Source: Methylibium sp.
GTDB taxonomy: Bacteria; Pseudomonadota; Gammaproteobacteria; Burkholderiales; Burkholderiaceae_C
Assembly (NCBI GenBank): GCA_013824165.1
Contig: PNNH01000066.1
Coordinates: 1-38,877, forward strand
Reading direction: 5' to 3'
Length of the DNA stretch: 38,877 nt
Made by a program: the position numbers and the translations under genes. The notes under the pieces were generated by a model. That model was given only the letters and a program-made list of their open reading frames with translations, did not search any database and was not told the origin of the DNA. This document shows, piece by piece, positions 1 to 8,426 of the stretch. Numbering within the stretch: position 1 is the stretch's first letter; the number at the start of each line of letters is the position of its first letter.

Positions 1-1
1 T

Positions 2-436
2 CACGACAGCTATCCCAGGCGCCGCGGCATGACGCGCGTGCCCGAACTGCTGGCGGCGGGGGTCAATGTGGGCTTCGGCCATGATTGCGTGATGGACCCC
101 TGGTATGCGCTGGGCAGCGCCGACATGCTGGAGGTGGCGAGCATGGGCCTGCATGTGGCACAGATGACTTCGCAGGCCGGCATGCGCGCCTGCTTCGATG
201 CGGTGACGGTCAACAACGCGCGCATCCTCGGCCTGCAGGGCTATGGCCTGGCGCCGGGCTGCTTCGCCGACTTCGTGCTTTTGCAGGCGCACGATCCGGT
301 GGAGGCGATCCGTCTGCGGGCGCAGCGCCTGCTGGTGGTGCGGCGGGGTCAGGTCTTGAGTCGCATGGCGCCGGCGCTGGCCCACCTGACCCTGCCCGGC
401 CAGGCGCCGCGCGAGGTCGACGGCTTACGGCGCTAG
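2..436 (+). CDS. codA: Cytosine deaminase, C-terminal part (cut by window start)
   Basis: The reading frame is open from base 2 and ends with TAG at 434-436, so this is the last ~144 residues of a longer gene. It encodes the end of a metal-dependent amidohydrolase. The segment NVGFGHDCVMDPWYALG matches the E. coli CodA region with the metal-binding/catalytic Asp (GHDDVFDPWY there), and the following NNARILGLQGYGLAPGCFADFVLL is the usual end of the barrel leading into the composite beta domain. CodA hydrolyses cytosine to uracil and ammonia in pyrimidine salvage. The first in-frame ATG is internal and not the true start. Another amidohydrolase acting on a related pyrimidine or creatinine substrate is possible, because the N-terminal metal ligands are outside the window. 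Confidence 0.85.
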   Translation, partial: HDSYPRRRGMTRVPELLAAGVNVGFGHDCVMDPWYALGSADMLEVASMGLHVAQMTSQAGMRACFDAVTVNNARILGLQGYGLAPGCFADFVLLQAHDPVEAIRLRAQRLLVVRRGQVLSRMAPALAHLTLPGQAPREVDGLRR

Positions 437-606
437 GCTCGCGGCCCTGTGCGCCAGCCAGTGTGGCGAGCTCGACCGAGGCTGGCAAGCCCCTCGAAAG
501 GCGGCTGTTGTTTGTGCCGGATGTCCCGGATTCGCGCATCAGCCGGGTTCATGGGGCTTCGATAGAATCCGCCGGCAACAAGGACTCCGGTCCCATTCAA
601 AGCCAC

Positions 607-1236
607 ATGAAGCTCATCGGTTCACTCACCAGCCCCTACGTCCGCAAGGTCCGCGTTGTCATGGCGGAAAAGAAGCTCGACTACCAGCTGGTGCTGGAAG
701 ACGTCTGGTCCAGCGACGAGATCCTGAAGATGAACCCGCTGGGCAAGGTGCCCTGCTTGGTGATGGAGGGGCAGGACGCGATCACCGGGGCGGTGTTCGA
801 CTCGCGCGTGATCGTCGAATACGTCGACACGCTGTCGCCGGTCGGGCGGCTGATTCCCGATCGCGGCCGCGAGCGCACCGAGGTGCGCACCTGGGAAGCG
901 CTGGCCGATGGCCTGCTCGACGCCTCCATCCTGGCGCGTCTGGAGCAGAACTGGTCCGGCCGCAGCGCCGAGCAGCGCAGCCAGGCCTGGATTGATCGCC
1001 AGATGAGCCGCGTGCATGCGGCCGTGGCCGCCATGGCCCAGGGGCTGGGTGAGCGCAACTGGTGCTCAGGCAATCACTTCACGCTGGCCGATGTGGCCGT
1101 GGGTTGTGCGCTGGGCTATCTGGATTTCCGCTTCCCGGCGATTGACTGGCGTGCCGCCCATCCCAATCTGGCCAAGCACTACGAGAAGCTGGCGGCGCGC
1201 CAGAGCTTCATCGACACCACGCCGCCCGCGGCCTGA
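607..1236 (+). CDS. Glutathione S-transferase family protein (YibF-like)
   Basis: 209 residues, the usual length of a bacterial GST. The N-terminal thioredoxin-like domain (about 1-80) opens with KLIGSLTSPYVRKVRVV, where the Ser of TSPYVRK takes the place of the catalytic Ser/Cys. It continues with the cis-Pro region NPLGKVPCLV and the glutathione-contacting FDSRVIVEYVD. The all-helical C-terminal domain follows and ends FADVAVGCALGYLDFR-like, close to what I recall of E. coli YibF. The ATG at 607 was chosen because the fold begins there; the open frame upstream has no GST homology. Substrate unknown; a general thiol-conjugating or disulfide-reducing role is family knowledge. The 170 bp between codA and this gene show no further gene. 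Confidence 0.85.
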   Translation: MKLIGSLTSPYVRKVRVVMAEKKLDYQLVLEDVWSSDEILKMNPLGKVPCLVMEGQDAITGAVFDSRVIVEYVDTLSPVGRLIPDRGRERTEVRTWEALADGLLDASILARLEQNWSGRSAEQRSQAWIDRQMSRVHAAVAAMAQGLGERNWCSGNHFTLADVAVGCALGYLDFRFPAIDWRAAHPNLAKHYEKLAARQSFIDTTPPAA

Positions 1237-1269
1237 TCGAGCCGCAGCCGGCCCCGGCCCGCTAGCGCC

Positions 1270-1938
1270 TCAGGCGGCGCTGGGCTGCAGCGGGCTCAGC
1301 CGTTCCGAGCGGCGATGCAGGGCAGCGTAAAGCTCGCCCACGCGCCTGCCGATCTCGTCGACGCCCAGCTGCCAGCGCTGCGCGATCTCCTTGTCCAGCA
1401 ATCCGTGAGAGAACAGGCTCAGCAGGTGCTGCTGGGCCACCGAGAGCCCGGCATCGGTTGGTCGGTGGTCGTGACAGGCGGCCACGCAATGGGCCTGGTG
1501 CAGCTCGCTGCGCGGCATGCCGAAGGCCTGCAGCAGCTGACGTGACAGCGCCGGAGAAATGCAGGCGCGCTGGGCCAGCAGTCCGCCGACGGCCTTGCCC
1601 AGGGCAGCGGGGTCACGTTCCAGGCAGTAGCCATGGGCGCCGCTGGCGAGGGTCGCAAACAACTCCGGATCGTCGACCATCGGCGTGAGCAGCAGCACCC
1701 GGGGCAGCGGCCGCGGCAGCCGCTGAAGCAGCGCGCGCACCGGGCCGTCCAGCAGGCGCAGATCGCAGACCAGCAGGTCGGGCGGTTCGCGCATCAGTGC
1801 ATCGAGGGCGGCACGCCATTGCTCGCTGCTGCCGCTGCAGCGCCATGAAGCCTGCGGCGCCACCGCGTGGGTGCAGAGGGCCTCGCGGGTGCGGAGCAGG
1901 GCTTGCTGATTGCGGCGCAGCAGATAGACGGAGAGCAT
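1270..1938 (-). CDS. LuxR/NarL-type response regulator-like protein
   Basis: 222 residues from the ATG at 1938, where the receiver begins (MLSVYLLRRNQQALLR). Residues 1-120 look like a receiver domain with an Asp in LLVCDLRLLDGP (Asp59), but the N-terminal acidic pair is missing: RRN stands where DD/DE is expected. Phosphorylation by a kinase is therefore doubtful. The C-terminus (about 160-210, LSVAQQHLLSLFSHGLLDKEIAQRWQLG) has the spacing of a LuxR HTH (LTxREexVLxLxxxGxxxKEIA), although the usual R-E pair is replaced by A-Q. It lies convergent to the GST gene and downstream of the AmgK-like kinase on the same strand, separated by about 110 bp. No sensor kinase is adjacent. Best described as an orphan, degenerate response regulator. 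Confidence 0.7.
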   Translation of the reverse strand: MLSVYLLRRNQQALLRTREALCTHAVAPQASWRCSGSSEQWRAALDALMREPPDLLVCDLRLLDGPVRALLQRLPRPLPRVLLLTPMVDDPELFATLASGAHGYCLERDPAALGKAVGGLLAQRACISPALSRQLLQAFGMPRSELHQAHCVAACHDHRPTDAGLSVAQQHLLSLFSHGLLDKEIAQRWQLGVDEIGRRVGELYAALHRRSERLSPLQPSAA

Positions 1939-2046
1939 CGATGGACTACAGGGAGAGCGCGCCGATTGTCCCGGCCTGCGCCCGGGCGGCAATCCCGCGA
2001 GCCGGGGCCCCCCCGGGTCACGGGGGTGAGGCGTGTCCGCCGGATA

Positions 2047-3099
2047 TCAGCGCAGATTGAAGCCGGTCTGCACCAGCGAGCCGCGCAGGTCTTCCAGCAG
2101 ATGGGTCAGCGGCGAGAGCTCGACATAGCGGGTCGTCACCTTGATGGCATAGGCGAAGAAGCGCGGCAGCTCTTCGGCATAGGCGGGCTTGCCGTCGCGA
2201 TGCTTGAGGCGGCAGAAGATACCCAGGATCTTCAGGTGGCGCTGCAGGCCGCTCCACTCCAGCGCGCGCCAGAACTCGCCGAAGTCCGCGCCCAGGCCTT
2301 CGGGGTCCAGCAGGCCGGCCTTGCGCGCCTGCTCCCAGTAGCGGATGGCCCAGTCGAGCTCGATCTCTTCGTCCCAGGAGATGAAGGCGTCGCGCAGCAG
2401 CGAGGCGAGGTCGTAGGCAATCGGGCCACGCACCGCGTCCTGGAAGTCCAGGATGCCGGGCAGGGGCTCGCAGACCATCAGATTTCGCACCATGTAGTCG
2501 CGGTGCATCGGCACCTGCGGCTGCTCCAGCATGCTGCGCACCAGGGCCTTGCAGCTGTGCTCCCACCAGGCCTGCTGGGTCTCGCTCCACTGTCGGCCGT
2601 ACTCGCGCTGCACGCACCAGTCGACAAAGATCTGCAGCTCGCGGCGGATGAAGGCTTCGTCGAAGACCGGCAGTGCGCTGGCATCGCCGCGCGCCTGCCA
2701 CCGCACCAGGGCCTGGGTCGCGGCGCGCATCAGCCGGTCGGCCTCGGCCGGCTCGGCCTGCTTCAGTGCTTGCAGATAGGGGGTGTCGCCGAAGTCGCTC
2801 AGCAGTGCAAAGCCCTGCGCCTCATCGACGGCCAGCACCTCCGGCACATGCAACTCGCAGCCGCGCATCATCTGCGCGACGGTCATGAAGGCGCGCAGGC
2901 TGTCCGGCTGATTCGGCGCGTCCATCACGATCAGCGTGCTGCCGTCGCGGCGCTGCACGCGCAGGTAGCGGCGCGCGCTGGCATCGGCATTGGCCAGCGT
3001 GAGCGTCTCGGGCAGCAGCCCATGGCTGGCGCTCAAACCCTGCAGCCAGTTCTGGAAGCTCGTTTGGCGTGCGGCGTCGGGCCAGGCAATTGCGTTCAT
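2047..3099 (-). CDS. amgK: AmgK-like N-acetylmuramate/N-acetylglucosamine kinase (APH family)
   Basis: 350 residues with an aminoglycoside-phosphotransferase/choline-kinase fold. The catalytic loop is HRDYMVRN (His199-Asp201...Asn206) and the metal-binding motif is DFQD (218-221), followed by GPIAYDLASLLRD as in AmgK. AmgK phosphorylates the anomeric position of MurNAc/GlcNAc in the cell-wall recycling route that bypasses GlmS/MurA and is fosfomycin-insensitive. Its position, divergent from lptD, is the arrangement known in Pseudomonas and many betaproteobacteria. The usual partner murU (nucleotidyltransferase) is not the next gene here. The 177-bp gap to the lptD start must hold both promoters. 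Function assigned by motifs and context; another small-molecule kinase cannot be excluded. Confidence 0.85.
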   Translation of the reverse strand: MNAIAWPDAARQTSFQNWLQGLSASHGLLPETLTLANADASARRYLRVQRRDGSTLIVMDAPNQPDSLRAFMTVAQMMRGCELHVPEVLAVDEAQGFALLSDFGDTPYLQALKQAEPAEADRLMRAATQALVRWQARGDASALPVFDEAFIRRELQIFVDWCVQREYGRQWSETQQAWWEHSCKALVRSMLEQPQVPMHRDYMVRNLMVCEPLPGILDFQDAVRGPIAYDLASLLRDAFISWDEEIELDWAIRYWEQARKAGLLDPEGLGADFGEFWRALEWSGLQRHLKILGIFCRLKHRDGKPAYAEELPRFFAYAIKVTTRYVELSPLTHLLEDLRGSLVQTGFNLR

Positions 3100-3148
3100 G
3101 CGGGAGGGGTGGGAGTCAGGCGCCGGGACATGCGCTACGGTGGAGTGA

Positions 3149-3167
3149 GCCTCGCGTAGCGCGAGGC
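3149..3167. other. Perfect 8-bp hairpin in the amgK-lptD intergenic region
   Basis: GCCTCGCG (3149-3156) and CGCGAGGC (3160-3167) form a perfect GC-rich stem with a 3-nt loop TAG. It lies between the two divergent starts, about 110 bp before the chosen lptD ATG and 50 bp before the amgK ATG. A GATAAT sequence follows at 3174-3179 but has no convincing -35 partner. It has no T-tract, so it is not a classical terminator. It could be a regulator site or a stem in a 5' leader; the role is unknown. Confidence 0.35.
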
Positions 3168-3276
3168 CTCATGGATAATGAATTCTACAAACCGTCGGCA
3201 TGGAGCCGGCGACCGTCCGAAGAAGACGCCCGTCGACGCCGTGCAGCTGCCGCACCCCAAACCCTCCTGCCCCGTG

Positions 3277-5643
3277 ATGTTCCGCCTGAGCCCGCTGCTG
3301 CTGGCGCTCGGTTTCTGCGCGCCTGCGCTGGCGCAATCGGCCAAGAGCCTGGTCTTGAAGCCGACGCGGCAGTTGGCGCCCCCATCGGCCGATGCGCCGG
3401 CGGCCAAGCCGGCGCTGGTGCTGCAGGCCCGCCGCATCCAGGGCCAGCTTGACCAACAGGCCCTGGCCGAGGGCGAGGCGGAGTTGCGCTATGGCGAGTT
3501 GCTGCTGCGCGCCGAGCGCTTCAGCTACAACATGAGCAGCGATGAGGTGCAGGCGGAGGGCCAGGTCGAGATCAGCCGCGATGGCAACCGGGTGCGCGGG
3601 CCCAGCCTGAGCCTGTTCGTGCAGCGCTTCGAGGGCGAGTTCCTGCAGCCCAGCTATTTCTTCTCGCAGACGGCGGCCGGCGGCAAGGCCAGCAGCCTGA
3701 AGTTCCTGGGCGGCAAGAAGATGCGGGCCGAGGCTGCGACCTACAGCAGCTGCCCCGTTCCCGAGGGCGACACGGCCGAGCCGGCCTGGCAGCTCAGCGC
3801 CACTCGGCTGAACATGGATTTCGAGTCGGGCGAGGGTGTGGCCCACGGCGCGGTGCTGCGTTTTCAGGGCGTGCCCATCCTGGCGGCGCCGGCGCTGAGC
3901 TTCCCGCTGGGCGGGCAGCGCAAATCGGGCTGGCTGCCGCCCAACATCAGCCTGGACAGCCGCAGCGGTTTTGAATTCGGCCTGCCGTATTACTGGAATC
4001 TCGCGCCGCAACGCGACGCGACGCTGACGCCCTTCATGATGACGCGGCGCGGCGTCGGCCTGGACAGCGAGTTCCGCTACCTGGAGCCCGGCCATGGCGG
4101 CGAGGTCAATCTGGCCTGGCTGCCGCACGACCGCGTGGCGGGGCGCAGCCGCTGGGCGCTGAATCTGCAGAATCGCGGTGAGCTCGGCCGCGGCTGGGAA
4201 TACCGGCTGGGCGCCGAGCGTGTCTCGGACGACGATTACTGGAAGGATCTGCCCAAGCGCATCGACAGCGCCACGCCGCGCCTGCTGGCCGGGCAGCTGC
4301 AGCTGGAGCGGCGCCGCGAGCTCGGCTGGGGCGAGGCCAAGGTCTACGCCCGCGTCCAGCGCTGGCAGTTGCTGCAGGGCCTGGATGTCGCCAGCCAGTT
4401 CGCCTCGCCCTACCAGCGCTCGCCGCAGCTGGGGCTGCAGTTCAGCAGCCAGGGTGATGAGGGCGTGCTGAGCGGCTATCTGCCCTGGGGGCGCCGCAGC
4501 CGTCTGGAAGGCAGCCTGGAGCTGGAATACAACCGCTTCGACCTGCCTAGCGAGGCGCTGGCCACGCAGACGCAGACCGGCTCGCGCGTGCACCTGCTGG
4601 GCCATCTGAGCTTGCCGATGGGCGGCGCGGCCTGGTGGTTGATACCCAAGCTGAACCTGAACGCGGCCAGCTATTCGCTGGACCAGCCCCTGGCCGATGG
4701 GCGCCGCTCGGCCTCGCGCAGCGTGCCGGGCTTCAGCCTGGACCATGGCTGGGTGTTCGAGCGCGAGAGCAGCCTGGGCGGCCGCGCGCTGCTGCAGACC
4801 CTGGAGCCGCGGCTGCTGTATGTGAACACGGCCTATCGCGATCAGTCGGCACTGCCTAACTTTGACGCGGCACCCAAGGATTTCAACTTCGACTCGATCT
4901 ATGCAGAGAACCAGTTCTCGGGCGTGGACCGGGTGTCCGATGCCCACCAGTTGGCGCTAGGTGCGACCTCACGCTGGCTCGATGCCAATCAGGGCGAAGA
5001 GCTGCTGCGCCTGGGTCTGGTGCAGCGCCTGCTGTTCAGCGATCAACGGATCACGCCGGACGGTCAGCCGCTGACGCAGCGGGCCTCGGACCTGCTGCTG
5101 CTGGGCGCGGCACACCTGTCGCGTCAGTGGTGGCTGGAAGGCTCGCTGCAATACAACGCCGAGACCAACAAGGCGACGCGTTCAGTGCTGCGTGCGCGTT
5201 TCTCTCCGGGCCCGCTGCGCACCGTCAGCACGGCCTACCGCTTGGCGCGCGGCCAGAGCGAGCAGCTTGAGCTGGCCTGGCAGTGGCCGCTGTTCGGTGT
5301 GGATGGCACGAATGCACCGCGAGCCAGTGCCAGCGCCTCGGGTGGCAGCTGCAAGGGCGCTTGGTACAGCGCCGGCCGACTGCAGTACAGCCTGCGCGAC
5401 AAGCGCTTTACCGATTCTGTGCTGGGCCTGGAGTACGACGCCGGCTGCTGGATCGTCCGTGTCGGCGCCGAGCGGCAGTCGACCGGTCGCAGCGAAGCCA
5501 ACACCCGCTTGCTGCTGCAGCTCGAGCTGGTCGGGCTGTCCCGGCTGGGCTCGAATGCGCTCAAGGTCCTGAGGGACAATATCCCTGGCTACCGTCCGCT
5601 GAACTCGGAACGAACGAATCTTCTGAATGCCTCCTATGACTGA
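3277..5643 (+). CDS. lptD: LPS-assembly outer-membrane protein LptD
   Basis: 788 residues from the ATG at 3277, close to E. coli LptD (784). The start was chosen because a clear signal peptide follows at once (hydrophobic LLLALG, then CAPALAQS cleavage region). An ATG at 3178 in the same frame would add 33 polar residues before it. After the signal comes an OstA-like beta-jellyroll (roughly 50-170), then the long LptD barrel with LPYYWNLAPQRDATLTP, a family hallmark. LptD with LptE inserts LPS into the outer leaflet of the outer membrane. Only three Cys are present in the mature part (159, 692, 724); Cys159 aligns with E. coli Cys173 and Cys724 with the Cys724/725 pair, so one of the two E. 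coli-type disulfides can form. It overlaps surA, indicating co-transcription. Confidence 0.95.
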   Translation: MFRLSPLLLALGFCAPALAQSAKSLVLKPTRQLAPPSADAPAAKPALVLQARRIQGQLDQQALAEGEAELRYGELLLRAERFSYNMSSDEVQAEGQVEISRDGNRVRGPSLSLFVQRFEGEFLQPSYFFSQTAAGGKASSLKFLGGKKMRAEAATYSSCPVPEGDTAEPAWQLSATRLNMDFESGEGVAHGAVLRFQGVPILAAPALSFPLGGQRKSGWLPPNISLDSRSGFEFGLPYYWNLAPQRDATLTPFMMTRRGVGLDSEFRYLEPGHGGEVNLAWLPHDRVAGRSRWALNLQNRGELGRGWEYRLGAERVSDDDYWKDLPKRIDSATPRLLAGQLQLERRRELGWGEAKVYARVQRWQLLQGLDVASQFASPYQRSPQLGLQFSSQGDEGVLSGYLPWGRRSRLEGSLELEYNRFDLPSEALATQTQTGSRVHLLGHLSLPMGGAAWWLIPKLNLNAASYSLDQPLADGRRSASRSVPGFSLDHGWVFERESSLGGRALLQTLEPRLLYVNTAYRDQSALPNFDAAPKDFNFDSIYAENQFSGVDRVSDAHQLALGATSRWLDANQGEELLRLGLVQRLLFSDQRITPDGQPLTQRASDLLLLGAAHLSRQWWLEGSLQYNAETNKATRSVLRARFSPGPLRTVSTAYRLARGQSEQLELAWQWPLFGVDGTNAPRASASASGGSCKGAWYSAGRLQYSLRDKRFTDSVLGLEYDAGCWIVRVGAERQSTGRSEANTRLLLQLELVGLSRLGSNALKVLRDNIPGYRPLNSERTNLLNASYD

Positions 5644-6955
5644 TCTGCCTTTGCGTTCCCTGGTCTTGAGCGTTGCGCTTGTTGCCACCCTGCCTGCTTC
5701 GTCGGTCCTGGCGCAGGGGGCTGCCTCGACGGCGCGTCCGGTGGACCATATAGCCGCTGTCGTCAACCAGGACGTGGTGGCCGCCAGCGAAGTGCAGCAG
5801 CGCATCGAGCGCCTGCGCGAAGAGGTGCGTCGCCGCGGCGATGTGCTGGACATGGAGGCCTTGCGCAAGCAGGCGCTGGAGTCGCTGATCGAGGAACGCG
5901 TGCTGGTGACCCATGCGCGCGAGTTCGGCGCGCGTGTCGACGAAGCCGAGCTGGATCGGGTGGTCGGCAACGTCGCGGCGCAGAACCGCCTGACCATGGA
6001 TCAGCTGATGGAACGGCTGAAGGCCGAGGGCATCGATTACCGGCGCTTCCGCGAGAACCTGCGTGACCAGATCATGTCCGAGCGTGTGCGCGAGCGCGAG
6101 GTGCAGGGGCGCATCCGCGTCACCGACGGCGAGATCGACAAATACCTTGAGGAGCAGCGCGCCAAGGCCAGCGGCAACCCGCAGCTGAACATTGCCCAGG
6201 TGCTGGTCAGCGTGCCCGAGGGCGCCAGCGAGGCCGTGCTGGCCGAGCGCCGCGCCCGCGCTGAAGCGGCGCTGGCCCGCATCAAGGGCGGCGAGGACTT
6301 CGCCAAGGTGGCCCGCGAGATTTCCGAAGACGGCAACAAGGCGGCCGGCGGCATGATCGGCCTGCGCCAGGCGGATCGCCTGCCGGATGAGTTCGTCAAC
6401 GTCGTCAAGCCGCTCAAGGATGGCGATGTGGCGCCGCAGTTGCTGCGCACCGGCGCCGGCTTTCACGTCATCAAGCTGGTGCAGCGCATCAGCCCGGCGG
6501 CCAGCGGCAAGGCCATGCAGACGCGCGCCCGGCACATCCTGCTGCGGCCTTCGGCCCAGCTGACGGCTGAAGTGGCGGCGCGCCGCCTGACCGAGTTCAA
6601 GCGCTCCATCGAAAGCGGCCGTGCCAGCTTCGAGGCGCTGGCCAAGGAGAATTCCGAGGACGGCAGCGCGCCGGACGGCGGCGAGCTGGGCTGGGCCTCG
6701 CCGGGCGGTTTCGTGCCGGAGTTCGAGGAGGCCATGAATGCCTTGCCGGTGAATGGTATTTCCGGCCCGGTGGCATCGCGCTTCGGGGTGCACCTGATCC
6801 AGGTGCTGGAGCGCCGCGAGGTCGACGTCGACCCCAAGCAGCTGCGCGAGCAGGCCCGCAATGCGCTGCGTGAAGGCAAGTACGAAGAGGCCTATCAGGA
6901 ATGGGTCAAGGATCTGCGCGCGCGCGCCTTCGTCGAGTTGCGCGAAGCGCCGTGA
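5627..6955 (+). CDS. surA: Periplasmic chaperone / peptidyl-prolyl isomerase SurA
   Basis: 442 residues with an N-terminal signal peptide ([20 protein letters not shown]). The SurA N-domain begins [20 protein letters not shown] and runs to about 165. Two parvulin domains follow (about 185-285 with [16 protein letters not shown], and about 300-400 with [21 protein letters not shown]), then a short C-terminal helix. SurA escorts unfolded outer-membrane proteins, LptD among them, to the BAM machine, which explains the linkage. The start overlaps the lptD end: ATG at 5627 (17-bp overlap) or at 5636 (8-bp overlap). Neither has a clear Shine-Dalgarno sequence, so translational coupling is likely. 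The product is the same after signal cleavage. Confidence 0.95.
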   Translation: MPPMTDLPLRSLVLSVALVATLPASSVLAQGAASTARPVDHIAAVVNQDVVAASEVQQRIERLREEVRRRGDVLDMEALRKQALESLIEERVLVTHAREFGARVDEAELDRVVGNVAAQNRLTMDQLMERLKAEGIDYRRFRENLRDQIMSERVREREVQGRIRVTDGEIDKYLEEQRAKASGNPQLNIAQVLVSVPEGASEAVLAERRARAEAALARIKGGEDFAKVAREISEDGNKAAGGMIGLRQADRLPDEFVNVVKPLKDGDVAPQLLRTGAGFHVIKLVQRISPAASGKAMQTRARHILLRPSAQLTAEVAARRLTEFKRSIESGRASFEALAKENSEDGSAPDGGELGWASPGGFVPEFEEAMNALPVNGISGPVASRFGVHLIQVLERREVDVDPKQLREQARNALREGKYEEAYQEWVKDLRARAFVELREAP

Positions 6956-6962
6956 GCGTCTG

Positions 6963-7733
6963 ATGGCAGCTGCTCCCTCCGCACACCGCGCCCGCAAGCG
7001 CTTCGGCCAGCATTTCCTGACGGACGGCGCCATCATCGGCGCCATCATCGATGCCATCGATCCGCATGAGGGCGAGCTGGTGGTCGAGATCGGGCCGGGC
7101 CTGGGCGCGATGACGCTGCCGCTGCTGGAACGCATCCCGCAGCTCACCGTGATCGAACTCGACCGCGATCTGGCCGCCCGGCTGCGCCAGCGCAAGGGCC
7201 TGACGGTCATCGAGTCGGACGTGCTGAAGGTCGATTTCGCCGCCCTGGCCGCCGAGCGCGGCCAGAAGCTGCGCGTGGTCGGCAACCTGCCCTACAACAT
7301 TTCCACGCCCATCCTGTTCCACCTGCTGGGCTTCGTCGATCACGTGGTCGACCAGCACTTCATGCTGCAAAAGGAAGTGGTCGACCGCATGGCGGCCGCG
7401 CCCGGCAACAAGGACTACGGTCGCCTGTCGGTAATGCTGCAGTGGCGCTATCAGGTCGAGTCGGTGCTGGATGTGCCGCCCGAAGCGTTCGATCCGCCGC
7501 CGCGCGTCGATTCGGCCGTGGTGCGCATGCTGCCCTTTGCCGTACCGCCGGCGCTGGACGCTGCGCTGCTTGGCGAGATGGTGGCCTCAGCCTTTTCGCA
7601 GCGCCGCAAGCTGCTGCGGCACAGCCTCGGCAAATGGCTGGAAGCGCGTGGCTTCAGCGGCCACTTCGACCTGCAGCGGCGCGCCGAGGAAGTGCCGGTC
7701 GCCGAGTACGTGGCGTTGGCGCAGGCCCTGTAA
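6963..7733 (+). CDS. rsmA: 16S rRNA (A1518/A1519-N6) dimethyltransferase RsmA/KsgA
   Basis: 256 residues from the ATG at 6963, seven bases after the surA stop. The start gives the family N-terminus [16 protein letters not shown]-binding motif I is [10 protein letters not shown], with the acidic residue of motif II in VIELDRD. The catalytic motif IV NLPYNIS is intact, and the C-terminal helical domain with [12 protein letters not shown] follows. RsmA dimethylates two adjacent adenines in helix 45 of 16S rRNA late in 30S assembly; its loss gives kasugamycin resistance. In E. coli pdxA lies between surA and rsmA; here it is absent. The gene ends just before a strong hairpin terminator. Confidence 0.96.
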   Translation: MAAAPSAHRARKRFGQHFLTDGAIIGAIIDAIDPHEGELVVEIGPGLGAMTLPLLERIPQLTVIELDRDLAARLRQRKGLTVIESDVLKVDFAALAAERGQKLRVVGNLPYNISTPILFHLLGFVDHVVDQHFMLQKEVVDRMAAAPGNKDYGRLSVMLQWRYQVESVLDVPPEAFDPPPRVDSAVVRMLPFAVPPALDAALLGEMVASAFSQRRKLLRHSLGKWLEARGFSGHFDLQRRAEEVPVAEYVALAQAL

Positions 7734-7765
7734 TTCCTGGTTCAGGCTCGGGCCTGAAATGAAAA

Positions 7766-7785
7766 AGAGGCCCCGCGGGGCCTCT
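7766..7785. terminator. Bidirectional rho-independent terminator after rsmA
   Basis: AGAGGCCCC (7766-7774) and GGGGCCTCT (7777-7785) pair perfectly over a 2-base centre. The flanking AAAAA at 7762-7766 becomes a T-run on the minus strand, so the minus orientation (stopping transcripts from the ribonuclease-barstar side) is the stronger one. On the plus strand only a CTCTT tail follows, which may suffice for the lptD-surA-rsmA operon. Confidence 0.8.
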
Positions 7786-7815
7786 CTTCACTGGCGCAGT
7801 CTCTTCGCTATCCCG

Positions 7816-8007
7816 TCAGGCGGCGTTGAGCCACATCGAGGTATCGAAGGCGCTGCACATCATCGGCATGTTCATGCCGAAGTTTGCATTCGCTGCTGTC
7901 TTGCTGCTGCTCTTTGCAGCGGGCTTCTCAGCAACCGGGGCCACCTCAGTAGCCCGCTCCCATGACCCGTTTTCTTGGGAGCGGGCTACTGAAAAGAATA
8001 GAAGCAC
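7816..8007 (-). CDS. Unrecognised 63-codon ORF downstream of barstar, possible gene remnant
   Basis: I do not recognise this product. The frame starts inside the end of the barstar gene (22-bp overlap, different frame), runs through the 16-bp inverted repeat and ends just before the terminator. The second half (EKPAAKSSSKTAANANFGMNMPMM...) is Ala/Lys/Ser-rich then Met-rich, similar in style to the tail of a phasin-like or other low-complexity protein, but there is no domain. No Shine-Dalgarno sequence is seen. It may be the leftover 3' end of a lost gene, or not a gene at all. Confidence 0.2.
   Translation of the reverse strand: MLLFFSVARSQENGSWERATEVAPVAEKPAAKSSSKTAANANFGMNMPMMCSAFDTSMWLNAA
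7947..7991. repeat. Perfect 16-bp inverted repeat at the barstar stop codon
   Basis: CAGTAGCCCGCTCCCA (7947-7962) and its exact reverse complement TGGGAGCGGGCTACTG (7976-7991) flank a 13-base loop. The barstar stop codon (TAG on the minus strand, 7988-7986) lies inside the right arm. The stem is very stable but is not followed by a T-run, so it is not a standard terminator. It could protect the 3' end of the ribonuclease-barstar mRNA, act as a REP-like element, or be a scar of a small insertion. No second copy was noticed in the window. Confidence 0.8.
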
Positions 8008-8381
8008 CTGAACTGGACCTTGCGATCGGCCCAGTAGTCGGCCGCGTCCCGGAACACGTCGAGCAACTGCTCGCGTGCCTCGCGGTCAAAGCGCAGGTTG
8101 TCAGGCAACTGCTCCAGCACCACGACGAAGCCCGGCTGCGCGCCCGACTTGTGCACCAGGTCGGTCATGCAGTCATGCAGCGCATCCAGGTTCTTGCCGA
8201 AGTGAGCGGGGAACAGGAAGGATTGGGCAATGCCCTCAAGCACATCCTGCTTGGACTGTGCCGAGCTCAGATTGGCGTACAGGAAATGATGCCCTGCCTC
8301 CTGGGCTGCCTGCATCAGGTCCTCAACGCGGTAGGCCCGGATGGCCTGCACGATATTGGGACGGACGTTCTGCAAAAGCAT
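7986..8381 (-). CDS. Barstar-family ribonuclease inhibitor
   Basis: 131 residues. The central part FLFPAHFGKNLDALHDCMTDL is the barstar signature (FPxxFGxNLDALxDxLxDL), whose acidic residues plug the active site of barnase-type enzymes. The tail DVFRDAADYWADRKVQFRCFYSF is also barstar-like. A strong Shine-Dalgarno AGGAGG (complement of 8391-8396) lies 9 bases before the ATG, stronger than anything near the ribonuclease start. This would favour excess inhibitor in the cytoplasm. It is directly downstream of the secreted ribonuclease gene on the same strand, which argues that it protects the producer from that enzyme. Confidence 0.93.
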   Translation of the reverse strand: MLLQNVRPNIVQAIRAYRVEDLMQAAQEAGHHFLYANLSSAQSKQDVLEGIAQSFLFPAHFGKNLDALHDCMTDLVHKSGAQPGFVVVLEQLPDNLRFDREAREQLLDVFRDAADYWADRKVQFRCFYSFQ

Positions 8382-8426
8382 GGTCGCGATCCTCCTATAT
8401 AGTCTCTAGAACTCTTGGCCGCCGAC

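Noticed and set aside
3169-4947. 592-codon minus-strand open frame opposite lptD
   Set aside because: Shadow of lptD; no domain and a Gln/Ala/Arg-rich composition.
7826-8011. Plus-strand 61-codon ORF with a hydrophobic stretch
   Set aside because: No Shine-Dalgarno sequence and its end is made by the inverted repeat; the hydrophobic part mirrors the Lys/Ala-rich minus-strand frame.
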